NCBI RefSeq assembly: GCF_020911725.1
Contig: NZ_CP076620.1
Location: 3,208,501-3,272,500 of the forward strand
Direction: 5' to 3'
DNA length: 64,000 nt
Source of the DNA: Clostridium cadaveris
GTDB taxonomy: Bacteria > Bacillota > Clostridia > Clostridiales > Clostridiaceae
Shown: positions 9,700-19,441 of the stretch, piece by piece
How the letters are laid out: every line of letters begins with the position of its first letter
How positions within the stretch are numbered: the stretch's first letter is position 1
Notes under the pieces: generated by a model
The model's database searches: none
The model's input: only the letters and a program-made list of their open reading frames with translations
Told to the model about the DNA's origin: nothing
Program-made: the position numbers and the translations under genes

Positions 9700-10365
9700 T
9701 TACGCGTTAACTTCTTCCTTTTCTACTTTTTTAACTGGAAGAACTTCTCCTTTATAAACCCAAACTTTAACTCCGATTTTTCCGTAAGTTGTATTTGCTT
9801 CAGCAAATCCATAATCTATATCAGCTCTTAAAGTTTGTAGTGGAATTGTTCCTTCATGATAGCTTTCTGATCTAGCGATTTCAGCTCCGCCAAGTCTTCC
9901 GCCACATGTAGTCTTAACACCTTTAGCTCCATTCTTCATAGCTCTTTGGATTGTTTGTTTCATAGCTCTTCTGAAAGATATTCTCTTTTCAAGTTGTGCA
10001 GCTATGTTTTCTGACATTAATTGAGCATCTGTATCAACAGATTTAACCTCAACTATGTTTATAAGTATGTGCTTATCAGTTACGAAAGTTTCCAAAGATT
10101 TCTTTAAAGCTTCTATTCCTGATCCACCTTTTCCTATAACAACACCTGGCTTTGCAGTATAGATGTTAAGCTTAACTTTCTTTGCAGCTCTTTCTATTTC
10201 TATTTTAGATATTCCTGCGGAATATAACTTGCTTTTTACGAATTCTCTTATCTTGTTATCTTCAACTAGATAATCTGCGAAATTCTTTTTGTCTGCATAC
10301 CATTTAGCATCCCAGCCTTTGATAACGCCGACTCTAAGTCCGTGAGGATGTACTTTTTGTCCCAC
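9700..10365 (-). CDS. rpsC: 30S ribosomal protein S3
   Basis: S3 forms part of the mRNA entry channel and its helicase activity. The 221 residues begin [19 protein letters not shown]. The KH domain has the GxxG loop in [15 protein letters not shown], and the C-terminal domain has [12 protein letters not shown] and [16 protein letters not shown]. It lies between rplV and rplP in normal S10-operon order. Confidence 0.98.
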   Translation of the reverse strand: MGQKVHPHGLRVGVIKGWDAKWYADKKNFADYLVEDNKIREFVKSKLYSAGISKIEIERAAKKVKLNIYTAKPGVVIGKGGSGIEALKKSLETFVTDKHILINIVEVKSVDTDAQLMSENIAAQLEKRISFRRAMKQTIQRAMKNGAKGVKTTCGGRLGGAEIARSESYHEGTIPLQTLRADIDYGFAEANTTYGKIGVKVWVYKGEVLPVKKVEKEEVNA

Positions 10366-10385
10366 TCTAGTTCCCTCCTTCTTTA

Positions 10386-10721
10386 TTAAGCTCTTTCTTT
10401 TACAACTAGTGTTATATGACTAGTCTTCTTATTTATTCTAAATGCTCTACCTTGAGCATGTGGTCTAAATCTCTTTAATGTTGGTCCTTGACCCACATGT
10501 GCTTCAGCAACAAATAATCTAGTTGAATCTAAGTTATTGTTGTTTTCAGCATTAGCAACAGCAGATTTTAATAACTTATTAACAACTACTGCAGCATCTT
10601 TTGGAGTGTATTGAAGAATTGCAAATGCTTCATTTACATTTTTCCCTCTTATTAAGTCAAGTACTACTCCAACTTTCATTGGTGACATTCTTATATATTT
10701 AGCTATAGCCTTAGCTTCCAT
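10386..10721 (-). CDS. rplV: 50S ribosomal protein L22
   Basis: L22 lines the peptide exit tunnel through a long beta hairpin, where erythromycin-resistance changes can occur. The 111 residues begin [20 protein letters not shown]; the hairpin tip region [20 protein letters not shown] looks normal, with no insertion or deletion. The start has GGAGG nearby. It lies between rpsS and rpsC. Confidence 0.98.
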   Translation of the reverse strand: MEAKAIAKYIRMSPMKVGVVLDLIRGKNVNEAFAILQYTPKDAAVVVNKLLKSAVANAENNNNLDSTRLFVAEAHVGQGPTLKRFRPHAQGRAFRINKKTSHITLVVKERA

Positions 10722-10743
10722 TAATGTATCCTCCTTTCCAAGG

Positions 10744-11025
10744 TTATCTTACCTTTGATGATTTCTCATTGTCAACGTGTCCCTTGTAAGTTCTAGTTAA
10801 AACGAACTCTCCTAATTTATGTCCAACCATATCCTCAGATACATAAACTGGGACATGCTTTCTTCCATCATGAACTGCTATAGTGTGGCCTATCATTTGA
10901 GGGAATATTGTTGAACTTCTTGACCAAGTCTTGATAACCTTCTTCTCTCCAGCTTTATTCATCTCATTGATTCTCTTTAAAAGAACTTCTTGCACGAAAG
11001 GTCCTTTTTTGATTGATCTACTCAC
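10744..11025 (-). CDS. rpsS: 30S ribosomal protein S19
   Basis: S19 is in the 30S head and bridges to the 50S subunit with S13. The 93-residue protein starts [15 protein letters not shown] after the initiator. The start is GTG at 11025, seven bases after GGAGG. An ATG six codons upstream would place the ribosome binding site inside the coding sequence and add MKGGKS, which the family lacks. The conserved [20 protein letters not shown] follows. Confidence 0.96.
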   Translation of the reverse strand: MSRSIKKGPFVQEVLLKRINEMNKAGEKKVIKTWSRSSTIFPQMIGHTIAVHDGRKHVPVYVSEDMVGHKLGEFVLTRTYKGHVDNEKSSKVR

Positions 11026-11085
11026 TGATTTTCCTCCCTTCACATACAGCTATGGCAGAAGAGAATTATTCATTCTCTCCACCAA

Positions 11086-11919
11086 CTATTTGCTATTTCT
11101 TCTCTTTATTATTAATCTATTTGAATACTTCTTATGCTTTCTAGTCTTAAATCCTAGGGCTGGCTTACCCCATGGAGTAAGTGGTCCTGGTCTACCTACT
11201 GGTGACTTACCTTCTCCACCACCGTGTGGGTGATCGCAAGGATTCATTACAGATCCTCTTACAGTTGGTCTCCATCCCATGTGTCTCTTTCTTCCAGCCT
11301 TACCGATGTTAACTATGTCGTTAGTTAAGTTAGATACAGTTCCGATTGTAGCTCTGCACTCTATTCTAACATATCTCATTTCACCTGATGGTAATCTTAA
11401 AGTTGCATAGTTTCCTTCTTTAGCCATTAACTGAGCTGATGCTCCAGCAGATCTTACTAACTGTCCGCCTTTTCCAGCAGCTAACTCTATATTATGGATT
11501 ACTGTACCAACAGGAATGTTCTTTAATGGAAGAGCATTACCTGGTTTTATGTCAGCATCTGGTCCTGAAACTACTACGTCTCCAACCTTTAGGCCTACAG
11601 GAGCTAGTATGTATCTCTTTTCACCATCTGCATATACTACTAATGATATATATGCTGATCTATTTGGATCATACTCTATAGTAGCAACCTTTGCTGGTAT
11701 ACCATCCTTATTTCTCTTGAAATCTATTATTCTGTATTTTCTCTTTTCTCCACCACCGTGGTGTCTAACAGTTATTTTACCATGAGCATTTCTTCCGCCA
11801 CTCTTTTTAACTGATACAAGTAGAGATTTTTCTGGACTATTAGTTGTTATCTCTTCAAAAGTAGACATAGTCATTTCTCTTCTTGATGGAGTGGTTGGGT
11901 TAAACTTTTTAACTGCCAT
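11086..11919 (-). CDS. rplB: 50S ribosomal protein L2
   Basis: L2 is a primary 23S-binding protein needed for subunit joining and peptidyl transfer. The 277 residues start [18 protein letters not shown]. They contain [20 protein letters not shown] and, near the C-terminus, [18 protein letters not shown], with the functionally important conserved His. It lies between rplW and rpsS. Confidence 0.98.
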   Translation of the reverse strand: MAVKKFNPTTPSRREMTMSTFEEITTNSPEKSLLVSVKKSGGRNAHGKITVRHHGGGEKRKYRIIDFKRNKDGIPAKVATIEYDPNRSAYISLVVYADGEKRYILAPVGLKVGDVVVSGPDADIKPGNALPLKNIPVGTVIHNIELAAGKGGQLVRSAGASAQLMAKEGNYATLRLPSGEMRYVRIECRATIGTVSNLTNDIVNIGKAGRKRHMGWRPTVRGSVMNPCDHPHGGGEGKSPVGRPGPLTPWGKPALGFKTRKHKKYSNRLIIKRRNSK

Positions 11920-11977
11920 GTAAATTCCCTCCTTTTTGAGCTTATCTGGCTTTCACCAATACCTGCTTATTTATCTA

Positions 11978-12274
11978 TTATTGCATTCCTTCAAAGAATT
12001 CGATTGTCTTACTATCCTCTGTAAGCATAACAACAGCTTTCTTAAAGTCTGCTCTTTTTCCTACATGTACGCCTACTCTCTTAGTTTTTCCTAAGAAATT
12101 CATTGTCTTTACATCTTTAACCTTTACGCCAAAAACTTCTTCTATAGCTCTCTTAACTTGAACTTTATTAGCTTCTGGGTGAACTATGAAACTGTATTTC
12201 TTTTCAGCCATAGCAGCCATAGATTTTTCAGTGATGATTGGCTTTCTTATTATATCGTGGCTAGTTAACTTCAT
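11978..12274 (-). CDS. rplW: 50S ribosomal protein L23
   Basis: L23 sits at the tunnel exit and is the main docking point for trigger factor and SRP. The 98 residues contain [20 protein letters not shown] and [20 protein letters not shown], both typical. Its start codon overlaps the final base of the rplD stop (position 12274), a coupling arrangement common for this pair. Confidence 0.98.
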   Translation of the reverse strand: MKLTSHDIIRKPIITEKSMAAMAEKKYSFIVHPEANKVQVKRAIEEVFGVKVKDVKTMNFLGKTKRVGVHVGKRADFKKAVVMLTEDSKTIEFFEGMQ

Positions 12275-12894
12275 TATGCGTACACCTCCTCGATCTTGGA
12301 TACAGCATCCTTAGTTATTATTAGCTTTTCATACTTTAATAAATCATAAACATTTATGTTGTTAACTGGTACTACAGTTACTCCAGGAATGTTTCTAGCT
12401 GATTTATATACATTCTCATTTGATTCAGCAGTAACTATTAAAGCTTTCTTAACTTCAAATGCATTTATCATTTTTATCATTTCTTTAGTCTTTGGAGTTT
12501 CTAAAGATAAATCTTCTAAAACAATCATCTCATTTTCTTGAACTTTGCTTGTTAGAACTGATTTCATAGCAACTCTTCTCATGCTCTTTGGAACAGATAC
12601 TCTGTAGCTTCTTGGCTTTGGAGCAAATACTATTCCTCCATGTATCCATTGTGGAGCTCTGATAGATCCTTGTCTTGCTCTTCCAGTTCCTTTTTGTCTC
12701 CAAGGCTTAATTCCGCCTCCTGAAACTTCAGCTCTTGTCTTAGCTGATTGTGTTCCTTGTCTTTTGTTAGCAAGTAATGCAACAACAACTTGATGAACAG
12801 CAGCTTCGCTTATGTTAGCGCTGAATACTGTTTCTGCTAATTGCATATCTCCAACTTTTTGTCCTTCTTTGTTAAATAATCCTACTGTAGGCAT
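12274..12894 (-). CDS. rplD: 50S ribosomal protein L4
   Basis: L4 binds 23S domain I and its loop reaches the exit tunnel; in E. coli it also represses the S10 operon. The 206 residues have the loop region [20 protein letters not shown], with the conserved KGTGRARQG that is changed in macrolide-resistant mutants and is normal here. It follows rplC by 24 bp and overlaps rplW by one base. Confidence 0.98.
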   Translation of the reverse strand: MPTVGLFNKEGQKVGDMQLAETVFSANISEAAVHQVVVALLANKRQGTQSAKTRAEVSGGGIKPWRQKGTGRARQGSIRAPQWIHGGIVFAPKPRSYRVSVPKSMRRVAMKSVLTSKVQENEMIVLEDLSLETPKTKEMIKMINAFEVKKALIVTAESNENVYKSARNIPGVTVVPVNNINVYDLLKYEKLIITKDAVSKIEEVYA

Positions 12895-12918
12895 TCTGCA
12901 TCCTCCTTTCTTCTATAA

Positions 12919-13548
12919 TTAAGCTTTCACGCTATTTCTTATTATTACCATGCCCTTGTTTGGTCCTGGTACTCCACCCTTTATTAAGATAACGTTCTTT
13001 TCTGGCATTACCTTAACAACTTCTAGGTTTAATACTGTTGTTTTAACAGCTCCCATGTGACCTGGCATTCTCTTATTCTTGAATGTTCTTGATGGATCTG
13101 AAGATGCTCCCATTGAACCTACTGCTCTATGGAACTTAGAACCGTGAGACATTGGTCCTCTATGAGCATTCCATCTCTTTATAGTTCCTTGGAATCCCTT
13201 ACCCTTAGATATTCCGCTTACGTCAACTTTATCTCCAACTGCAAATATGTCAGCCTTGATTTCAGTTCCAACTTCGTATGCACTAACATCCTCTAGTCTG
13301 AATTCTCTTATATATCTCTTTACGTTAACTCCAGCTTTCTTGAATACACCAGTCTTTGGCTTGTTAACAAGTTTCTCTCTTATATCACCAAATCCTACTT
13401 GTATTGCTTCATATCCATCGCTTTCTACAGTTTTCTTTTGAAGAACTACACATGGACCAGCTTCTACAACTGTTACTGGAATTACTTTCCCTTGTTCATT
13501 AAATATTTGGGTCATTCCTACTTTTTTACCCATTATAGCTTTTTTCAT
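12919..13548 (-). CDS. rplC: 50S ribosomal protein L3
   Basis: L3 is an assembly initiator whose central loop approaches the peptidyl-transferase centre. The 209 residues start [20 protein letters not shown] and contain the loop [20 protein letters not shown] and [12 protein letters not shown]. The ATG has AGGAGG nine bases upstream. The 90-bp spacer to rpsJ contains two small perfect hairpins (13576-13590 and 13601-13618). Confidence 0.98.
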   Translation of the reverse strand: MKKAIMGKKVGMTQIFNEQGKVIPVTVVEAGPCVVLQKKTVESDGYEAIQVGFGDIREKLVNKPKTGVFKKAGVNVKRYIREFRLEDVSAYEVGTEIKADIFAVGDKVDVSGISKGKGFQGTIKRWNAHRGPMSHGSKFHRAVGSMGASSDPSRTFKNKRMPGHMGAVKTTVLNLEVVKVMPEKNVILIKGGVPGPNKGMVIIRNSVKA

Positions 13549-13638
13549 TCAATACACCTCCTAAACATATTAGCGGATCACAGTGTGATCATAATAGTTC
13601 GTAATAGTTATCTATTACGCGTACATTTTATGCACGTT

Positions 13639-13947
13639 TTATAGCTTTATCTCAATATCTACACCTGCTGGTAAGTCTAATCTCATTAATGCATCAACTG
13701 TCTTTGGTGATGGATTAACGATATCTATAAGTCTCTTGTGAGTTCTTATTTCAAATTGCTCTCTTGAGTCCTTATACTTATGAGGAGCTCTTAATATTGT
13801 AACAACATCTTTCTCAGTTGGTAGTGGCACTGGTCCAGCTACTTTAGCTCCAGTTGACTTAGCAGTCTCAACTATTCTCTCAGCTGATTGATCTAGTATT
13901 GTGTGATCAAAAGCCTTTAATCTGATTCTTATTTTTTGTTTTGACAT
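13639..13947 (-). CDS. rpsJ: 30S ribosomal protein S10 / NusE
   Basis: S10 belongs to the 30S head and, as NusE, to the rRNA antitermination complex with NusB. The 102 residues begin [15 protein letters not shown]. The start chosen is the ATG at 13947, eight bases after GGAGG; an ATG two codons upstream is only two bases from the site. The conserved loop [18 protein letters not shown] is present. It heads the whole ribosomal protein cluster and has its own promoter and a long leader. Confidence 0.97.
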   Translation of the reverse strand: MSKQKIRIRLKAFDHTILDQSAERIVETAKSTGAKVAGPVPLPTEKDVVTILRAPHKYKDSREQFEIRTHKRLIDIVNPSPKTVDALMRLDLPAGVDIEIKL

Positions 13948-13959
13948 TTTCATTCCCTC

Positions 13960-14148
13960 CTTTTCTTGTACGCTTACCTTACTACGCACAACAGGGATTT
14001 ATTCTATAAACTGTTCCGGGTGTTTCCTAATTAACAACACAAAACAGCGCAATATCCCTGTCGTTGGATTCGAAGATCCAAACATACTCAGTGAGAATTC
14101 CCCCTAAGTTCGGCAACCTCTCACCTCATCGCACTATAGCTTCACAAC
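13960..14148 (-). promoter_or_regulatory. Structured 5' leader of the S10 operon
   Basis: About 190 nt separate the predicted transcription start from the rpsJ ribosome binding site. Three helices can be read on the minus strand: GTGAGA (14119-14124) with TCTCAC (14091-14096), a 6-bp hairpin TTGGAT/ATCCAA (14064-14081), and an 8-bp long-range stem ACAGGGAT (14054-14061) with ATCCCTGT (13991-13998). There is no coding sequence in it. An autoregulatory role is inferred from position and structure; the binding protein, for example L4, is not known from the sequence. Confidence 0.55.
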
Positions 14149-14154
14149 TATTTC

Positions 14155-14183
14155 ATTATACTATATTTTTTAAGGCTTTACAA
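14155..14183 (-). promoter_or_regulatory. Sigma-A promoter of the S10 operon
   Basis: On the minus strand, -35 TTGTAA (14178-14183) and -10 TATAAT (14155-14160) are separated by exactly 17 bp, with AT-rich sequence upstream. Transcription would start near 14148, about 200 nt before rpsJ. This is the only strong promoter seen before the ribosomal cluster. Confidence 0.75.
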
Positions 14184-14335
14184 GCATTTTTTATTTTGCA
14201 TTTTTAGGTATTATTTTGAATACCTCTTTAATGCGCTTTTTAAATTATATAGCTTATTTTTATTTATTTCAATATATTTTTTTAATTTCCACAAATTTAT
14301 ATAATTTACCTAGATTATATAGTTTGTTCAAAAAG

Positions 14336-14376
14336 AAAAGAGGAATCTAGGAAGACATCTCCCTAATTCCTCTTTT
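14336..14376 (-). terminator. Rho-independent terminator after the first tuf gene
   Basis: AAAAGAGGAAT (14336-14346) pairs with ATTCCTCTTTT (14366-14376) around a 19-nt centre that can form two more G-C pairs. On the minus strand the stem is followed by a T-rich run at 14330-14335. It lies about 200 bp beyond the tuf stop and would end the str transcript before the S10 promoter. Confidence 0.75.
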
Positions 14377-14421
14377 AGAACTCTCCTTGAAATTATATTG
14401 CGCTAAAAATAATCTCTAGGC

Positions 14422-14443
14422 TTTTGATTTGCGCACATCAAAA
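14422..14443. repeat. Inverted repeat TTTTGAT / ATCAAAA
   Basis: Seven bases (14422-14428) are repeated in reverse complement at 14437-14443 around an 8-nt centre TTGCGCAC. It lies 13 bp from the larger palindrome at 14456-14495, and both have TTGCGC at or near their centre. Function is unknown. Confidence 0.6.
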
Positions 14444-14455
14444 CTTTTCTTTCCA

Positions 14456-14495
14456 CTGACTTTATAAATTTTTGCGCAAAAATTTATAAAGTCAG
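14456..14495. repeat. 40-bp perfect palindrome downstream of tuf
   Basis: The 20 bases 14456-14475 (CTGACTTTATAAATTTTTGC) are followed immediately by their exact reverse complement (14476-14495). As RNA it would make a very long hairpin, but neither strand has a U tract next to it, so it does not look like a normal terminator. It lies between the tuf stop codon and the terminator at 14336. Confidence 0.9.
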
Positions 14496-14564
14496 CTTCC
14501 AGCATAAATTCCCATCAGTTCTAATGGTACTTTAAAATTTATTTTAATTAAAAAGATTTAAATT

Positions 14565-15783
14565 CTTGATTAAAATTACTCTATTATGCTAGTAACAACT
14601 CCAGAACCTACTGTTCTTCCACCTTCTCTGATAGCGAATCTTAGTCCTTCGTCCATTGCTACTTCTGTTATTAATTCAACATTCATGTCGATATGGTCTC
14701 CTGGCATTACCATTTCCATTCCTTCTGGTAACTTGATTGATCCTGTAACGTCAGTTGTTCTGAAATAGAATTGTGGTCTATATCCATCAAAGAATGGAGT
14801 ATGTCTTCCACCTTCTTCTTTCTTAAGTACGTATACTTGACCTACGAACTTCTTGTGAGGATGTACTGATCCAACTTTTGCTAGTACTTGACCTCTTTCG
14901 ATATCTGTTCTTTGGATTCCTCTTAATAGTGCTCCTATGTTGTCTCCAGCTTGCGCTTCGTCTAGTAACTTTCTGAACATTTCTATTCCTGTTACTACTG
15001 TCTTTCTCTTCTCTTCGCTTAATCCTACGATATCTACTTCGTCTCCTACGTGTAGTATTCCTCTCTCAACTCTTCCTGTTGCAACTGTTCCTCTTCCAGT
15101 GATTGTGAATACATCTTCTACTGGCATTAAGAATGGCTTATCTGTTGCTCTTTCTGGAGTTGGGATATAGCTATCTACTGCTTCCATTAATTCAACTATA
15201 CACTTAGTTGCTTCTGGATCTGTTGGATTTTCTAATGCTTTTAATGCTGATCCTACTATTATTGGAGTATCGTCTCCTGGGAAATCATACTCATTTAATA
15301 GTTCTCTTACTTCCATTTCTACTAATTCAATTAGTTCTGGATCGTCTACCATATCTGCTTTATTTAAGAATACTACTATGTAGTTAACTCCAACTCTTGA
15401 AGCTAGTAGTATATGCTCTCTTGTTTGAGGCATTGGACCATCTGCTGCTGATACAACTAGTATAGCTCCGTCCATTTGTGCTGCTCCTGTTATCATGTTC
15501 TTAACGTAGTCAGCGTGGCCTGGGCAGTCAACGTGTGCATAGTGTCTGTTCTCTGTTTGATACTCTACGTGTGCAGTGTTGATTGTAATTCCTCTTTCTT
15601 TTTCTTCTGGTGCCTTATCTATTTCGTCATACTTAAACGCATCTGCATATCCTTGGTTTGCTAAAACCGTTGTGATTGCAGCTGTTAATGTTGTCTTACC
15701 GTGGTCTACGTGTCCTATTGTTCCGATATTTACGTGTGGCTTATTTCTTTCAAATTTTGCCTTTGCCATTTTTCTATTCCTCC
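14565..15783. repeat. Duplicated tuf segment, copy 1 (1,219 bp)
   Basis: This segment repeats at 30598-31816 in the same orientation. The match begins 11 bp beyond the tuf stop and ends at the ribosome binding site, 14 bp before the start codon; the flanks on both sides are unrelated. I saw no difference between the copies while reading them. Such exact identity limited to the gene indicates recent gene conversion. Confidence 0.9.
14576..15769 (-). CDS. tuf: Elongation factor Tu (copy 1, str operon)
   Basis: EF-Tu brings aminoacyl-tRNA to the ribosomal A site as a GTP complex. The 397 residues have all GTPase motifs: GHVDHGKTT near residue 18, DCPGHADYV near 81, NKADMVDD near 136. Domains 2 and 3 follow, with [12 protein letters not shown] and [10 protein letters not shown]. 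It lies 98 bp after fusA. The protein is identical to the copy at 30609-31802, so cells depend on both for the large EF-Tu pool. Confidence 0.98.
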   Translation of the reverse strand: MAKAKFERNKPHVNIGTIGHVDHGKTTLTAAITTVLANQGYADAFKYDEIDKAPEEKERGITINTAHVEYQTENRHYAHVDCPGHADYVKNMITGAAQMDGAILVVSAADGPMPQTREHILLASRVGVNYIVVFLNKADMVDDPELIELVEMEVRELLNEYDFPGDDTPIIVGSALKALENPTDPEATKCIVELMEAVDSYIPTPERATDKPFLMPVEDVFTITGRGTVATGRVERGILHVGDEVDIVGLSEEKRKTVVTGIEMFRKLLDEAQAGDNIGALLRGIQRTDIERGQVLAKVGSVHPHKKFVGQVYVLKKEEGGRHTPFFDGYRPQFYFRTTDVTGSIKLPEGMEMVMPGDHIDMNVELITEVAMDEGLRFAIREGGRTVGSGVVTSIIE

Positions 15784-15867
15784 TTGCAGATCATATATTA
15801 TTAATATTATTATAATCTTTTTTTATTAATCTTAAAAGTTATAAATTTTTATCGATAAGAATTTTTA

Positions 15868-17931
15868 TTATTTCTTACCAACTATTTGTTCTTGAATGCT
15901 CTTTGGAACTTCTTCATAGTGATCGAATTCCATTGAGTAAACTCCTCTACCTTGAGTTCTTGATCTAAGTACAGTTGCGTATCCAAACATTTCTGAAAGT
16001 GGAACGAAAGATCTTATAACTTGTGCTCCATTTCTTGGATCCATACCTTCGATTCTTCCTCTTCTAGAGTTTATATCTCCAATAACGTCTCCCATGTACT
16101 CTTCTGGTACAACTACTTCAACCTTCATCATAGGCTCAAGTAATGCTGGATCAGCCTTAGCCATAGCATTCTTAAATGCCATAGATCCAGCGATCTTAAA
16201 TGCCATTTCTGATGAGTCAACATCATGGTATGATCCATCAAATAACTTAACTTTAAAGTTAATTGTTTGGTATCCACCAATAACACCGCTCTCACAAGCT
16301 TCTCTAATTCCATTATCTACAGCTGGTATATATTCTCTTGGAATAGCTCCTCCAACTATAGCATTTTCAAATGTATATTCTCCTTCAGTTGGACTCATTT
16401 CAATCCAACAATGTCCGTATTGTCCACGTCCACCTGATTGTCTTACAAACTTACCTTCAGCTTGAACAGTCTTTCTGATAGTTTCTTTGTATGCAACTTG
16501 TGGTTGACCAACGTTACACTCAACTTTAAACTCTCTTTGAAGTCTGTCAACAATTATTTCAAGGTGTAACTCACCCATACCTGCTATTATTGTTTGACCA
16601 GTTTCTTGATCAGTATAAGTCTTAAAAGTTGGGTCTTCTTCTGCAAGTTTTGCAAGTGCAATACCCATCTTTTCTTGACCAGCTTTTGTTTTTGGTTCTA
16701 TAGCTACACGAATAACTGGTTCTGGGAATTCCATAGACTCTAGGATTACTGGTGCATTATCAGCACATAAAGTATCTCCTGTAGTTGTTTCTTTAAGACC
16801 AACTACAGCTCCTAAGTCTCCAGCTCTTAATTCTGCAACTTCTTGTCTATGGTTAGCATGCATCTTAACAAGTCTACCGATTCTTTCTTTCTTACCCTTT
16901 GTGGAATTTAATACATATGTACCACTTTCCATTATTCCTGAGTAAACTCTTGTGAAAGCTAATCTTCCAACGAATGGGTCAGTAGCTATTTTAAATGCTA
17001 ATGCTGACATTGGCTCGTCGTCGCTAGCATGTCTATCCATTTCTTCTCCAGTTGATGGATCTGTTCCCTTTATAGCTGGAATATCTAGTGGTGATGGCAT
17101 GTAAGCAACTACTGCATCTATCATTTCTTGAACACCTTTGTTCTTATATGATGTTCCACATAGAACTGGTATCATTTGGTTAGATATAGTAGCTTTTCTT
17201 ATTCCTATCTTTAACTCTTCAACAGTTAACTCTTCACCTTCTAAGTATTTCATCATTAATTCTTCATCTGTTTCTGCAACAGCTTCAACTAATGCCATTC
17301 TATACTCTTCTGCTTTATCCTTAAGCTCTGCTGGAACCTCAACCTTTTCTATTTCAGTTCCTAAGTCGTTCTTATGAAGGATAGCAATATTCTCAACTAA
17401 GTCTACCATTCCTACGAATTGATCTTCTTGACCTATTGGAATTTGTATTGGAACTGCATTTGCTTTTAATCTATCTCTTATAGAATCTATACAAGCATAG
17501 AAATCAGCACCTGTAGCATCCATCTTATTTACATATACCATTCTTGGTACTTCGTATTTATCCGCTTGCCTCCAAACAGTTTCTGTTTGTGGTTCAACTC
17601 CACTCTTTGCATCTAAAACTGTTACAGATCCGTCAAGAACTCTTAGAGATCTTTCAACCTCAACTGTAAAGTCTACGTGTCCTGGTGTGTCGATTATATT
17701 TATTACATGGCCTTGCCATTCACATGTTGTTGCAGCAGAAGTGATTGTTATTCCCCTCTCCTTCTCTTGCGCCATCCAGTCCATTTGAGATTCACCTTCG
17801 TGAGTCTCACCTATCTTATGTGTTTTTCCTGTGTAGAATAATATACGCTCCGTAGTAGTAGTTTTACCAGCATCTATGTGAGCCATGATTCCTATATTAC
17901 GGAACTTATCTAATGGAAACTCTCTTGCCAC
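15868..17931 (-). CDS. fusA: Elongation factor G
   Basis: EF-G drives translocation and, with ribosome recycling factor, subunit splitting. The 687 residues contain [15 protein letters not shown] near residue 17, DTPGHVDFT near 83 and [11 protein letters not shown] near 137, then domains II-V with GMGELHLEI and the C-terminal [18 protein letters not shown]. The start is GTG at 17931, after GAGGAGG. It lies between rpsG and tuf in standard str order; a 15-bp hairpin separates it from rpsG. Confidence 0.98.
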   Translation of the reverse strand: MAREFPLDKFRNIGIMAHIDAGKTTTTERILFYTGKTHKIGETHEGESQMDWMAQEKERGITITSAATTCEWQGHVINIIDTPGHVDFTVEVERSLRVLDGSVTVLDAKSGVEPQTETVWRQADKYEVPRMVYVNKMDATGADFYACIDSIRDRLKANAVPIQIPIGQEDQFVGMVDLVENIAILHKNDLGTEIEKVEVPAELKDKAEEYRMALVEAVAETDEELMMKYLEGEELTVEELKIGIRKATISNQMIPVLCGTSYKNKGVQEMIDAVVAYMPSPLDIPAIKGTDPSTGEEMDRHASDDEPMSALAFKIATDPFVGRLAFTRVYSGIMESGTYVLNSTKGKKERIGRLVKMHANHRQEVAELRAGDLGAVVGLKETTTGDTLCADNAPVILESMEFPEPVIRVAIEPKTKAGQEKMGIALAKLAEEDPTFKTYTDQETGQTIIAGMGELHLEIIVDRLQREFKVECNVGQPQVAYKETIRKTVQAEGKFVRQSGGRGQYGHCWIEMSPTEGEYTFENAIVGGAIPREYIPAVDNGIREACESGVIGGYQTINFKVKLFDGSYHDVDSSEMAFKIAGSMAFKNAMAKADPALLEPMMKVEVVVPEEYMGDVIGDINSRRGRIEGMDPRNGAQVIRSFVPLSEMFGYATVLRSRTQGRGVYSMEFDHYEEVPKSIQEQIVGKK

Positions 17932-17969
17932 TCTTAGTTCCTCCTCTCAGTTGCGATTTAAAATTCGAC

Positions 17970-18002
17970 AAAACTGTTTTGGTTTATAACCAAAACAGTT
18001 TT
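17970..18002 (-). terminator. 15-bp hairpin between rpsG and fusA
   Basis: AAAACTGTTTTGGTT (17970-17984) is followed after three bases by its exact reverse complement (17988-18002). It starts four bases after the rpsG stop codon. The right arm ends in TTTT but no longer U tract follows, so it may be a partial terminator, an RNase barrier, or a processing site that sets different levels for S7 and EF-G. Confidence 0.5.
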
Positions 18003-18006
18003 AGTA

Positions 18007-18504
<498 letters not shown>

Positions 18505-18506
18505 TT

Positions 18507-18551
18507 AAGATCATCGGTACTCGACTCTGCGTCGCAAAGCGCTCTAATCTT
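18507..18551 (-). promoter_or_regulatory. Structured S12-S7 spacer (candidate S7 site)
   Basis: On the minus strand AAGAT (18547-18551) can pair with ATCTT (18507-18511), enclosing a GC-rich hairpin CGAC/GTCG with a 5-nt loop and further short pairings. This island is much richer in GC than its surroundings. It sits 30 bp before the S7 start. E. coli S7 binds the equivalent spacer, so an autoregulatory site is inferred; no homology to that site is claimed. Confidence 0.4.
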
Positions 18552-18607
18552 CTGCTTCTATATATAATAAACGCTGAAGACATCGCACTAATTAACGAGT
18601 TATCAAA

Positions 18608-18985
18608 TTACTTTTGCTTTGGTCTCTTAGCACCGTACTTGGATCTTCCTTGAAGTCTGTTAGCTACTCCTGCACAGTCAAGTGCTCCTCTAACTATATG
18701 GTATCTTACACCAGGAAGGTCCTTAACTCTACCACCTCTTATAAGAACAACTGAGTGCTCTTGTAAGTTATGGCCTATTCCACCAATGTATGCTGTTACT
18801 TCATATCCATTAGTAAGTCTAACTCTGGCAATTTTTCTAAGCGCTGAGTTTGGCTTCTTTGGAGTAGTAGTTTTAACTACTGTGCATACTCCTCTCTTTT
18901 GAGGGCACTCCTTAAGTGCTGGTGCTGTTGATTTAGTTGCTACTGTCTTTCTGCCTTTTCTAACTAATTGGCTTATAGTTGGCAT
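18608..18985 (-). CDS. rpsL: 30S ribosomal protein S12
   Basis: S12 monitors decoding at the A site. The 125 residues start [14 protein letters not shown] and contain [20 protein letters not shown] and [17 protein letters not shown]. The lysines in PKKPNS and GRVKDLPG, which change in streptomycin-resistant mutants, are wild type here. It lies between the L7Ae-like gene and rpsG. Confidence 0.98.
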   Translation of the reverse strand: MPTISQLVRKGRKTVATKSTAPALKECPQKRGVCTVVKTTTPKKPNSALRKIARVRLTNGYEVTAYIGGIGHNLQEHSVVLIRGGRVKDLPGVRYHIVRGALDCAGVANRLQGRSKYGAKRPKQK

Positions 18986-19042
18986 TAATTTTCACCTCCT
19001 AATTTTTTTTAATTAAACAATCTATATAAATAAGTTGATAGC

Positions 19043-19285
19043 TTATTTAATTAAAATCGCTGTAGCTGAAGCAGCTACTTGAATTCCGCATAATCTTCCA
19101 AGCTCTCTCATTGTATCTACATATACTATATCTACATTTTTTTCATTCGCTTTTTTGATTAAAGGACTTACAAGTTTCTCTTCCACATCTTTTGCTACAT
19201 AAAGAGTTTTGCAATTATCATTGCTTATTGCTTTAGCAGCTTGTTTTATTCCTACTACATGCTTTTCTTTTATTCTGTCTACCAT
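19043..19285 (-). CDS. L7Ae-like kink-turn-binding ribosomal protein (YbxF/RplGB-like)
   Basis: An 80-residue member of the bacterial L7Ae/L30e family, found before rpsL in Firmicutes and known in B. subtilis to bind kink-turn RNA. The core is VVGIKQAAKAISNDNCKTLYVAKD, quoted in part as GIKQAAKAI, followed by PLIKKANEKNVDIVYVD and LGRLCGIQVAASA. The start has GGGGAGGGAG upstream. It heads the str group and has its own promoter. Confidence 0.92.
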   Translation of the reverse strand: MVDRIKEKHVVGIKQAAKAISNDNCKTLYVAKDVEEKLVSPLIKKANEKNVDIVYVDTMRELGRLCGIQVAASATAILIK

Positions 19286-19309
19286 GCTACTCCCTCCCCA
19301 TAAGAATTA

Positions 19310-19344
19310 TATGGAGACAACTTTTAACAAATTGCCTCCATTTA
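19310..19344 (-). promoter_or_regulatory. Leader hairpin before the L7Ae-like gene
   Basis: In the leader, ATGGAGGCAA pairs with TTGTCTCCAT (one mismatch) around a 12-nt loop. There is no U tract. Its 5' arm contains a GGAGG, but it is about 40 nt from the start codon. It could protect the mRNA end or be a protein-binding site; the sequence does not decide. Confidence 0.4.
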
Positions 19345-19402
19345 AGTACATGTTAGACAATGTCATGACTTATTTTTAAATTATTAAAATCACACAAAAT
19401 TT

Positions 19403-19431
19403 ATTGTACCACCACATATAACTCATGTCAA
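19403..19431 (-). promoter_or_regulatory. Sigma-A promoter of the str group
   Basis: On the minus strand, -35 TTGACA (19426-19431) and -10 TACAAT (19403-19408) lie 17 bp apart. It starts 11 bp after the rpoC stop and would give a leader of about 110 nt before the L7Ae-like gene, followed by rpsL, rpsG, fusA and tuf. Confidence 0.8.
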
Positions 19432-19441
19432 TAAAATATGT

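Noticed and set aside
13576..13618. Two small perfect hairpins in the rplC-rpsJ gap as an independent regulatory RNA
   Set aside because: GATCACA/TGTGATC and GTAATAG/CTATTAC are real inverted repeats, but they are short and lie inside an operon; no function can be supported from one sequence.
14060..14080. GGATTCGAAGATCC as part of a tRNA T arm
   Set aside because: There is no acceptor or anticodon arm around it; it is a small hairpin in the S10 leader.
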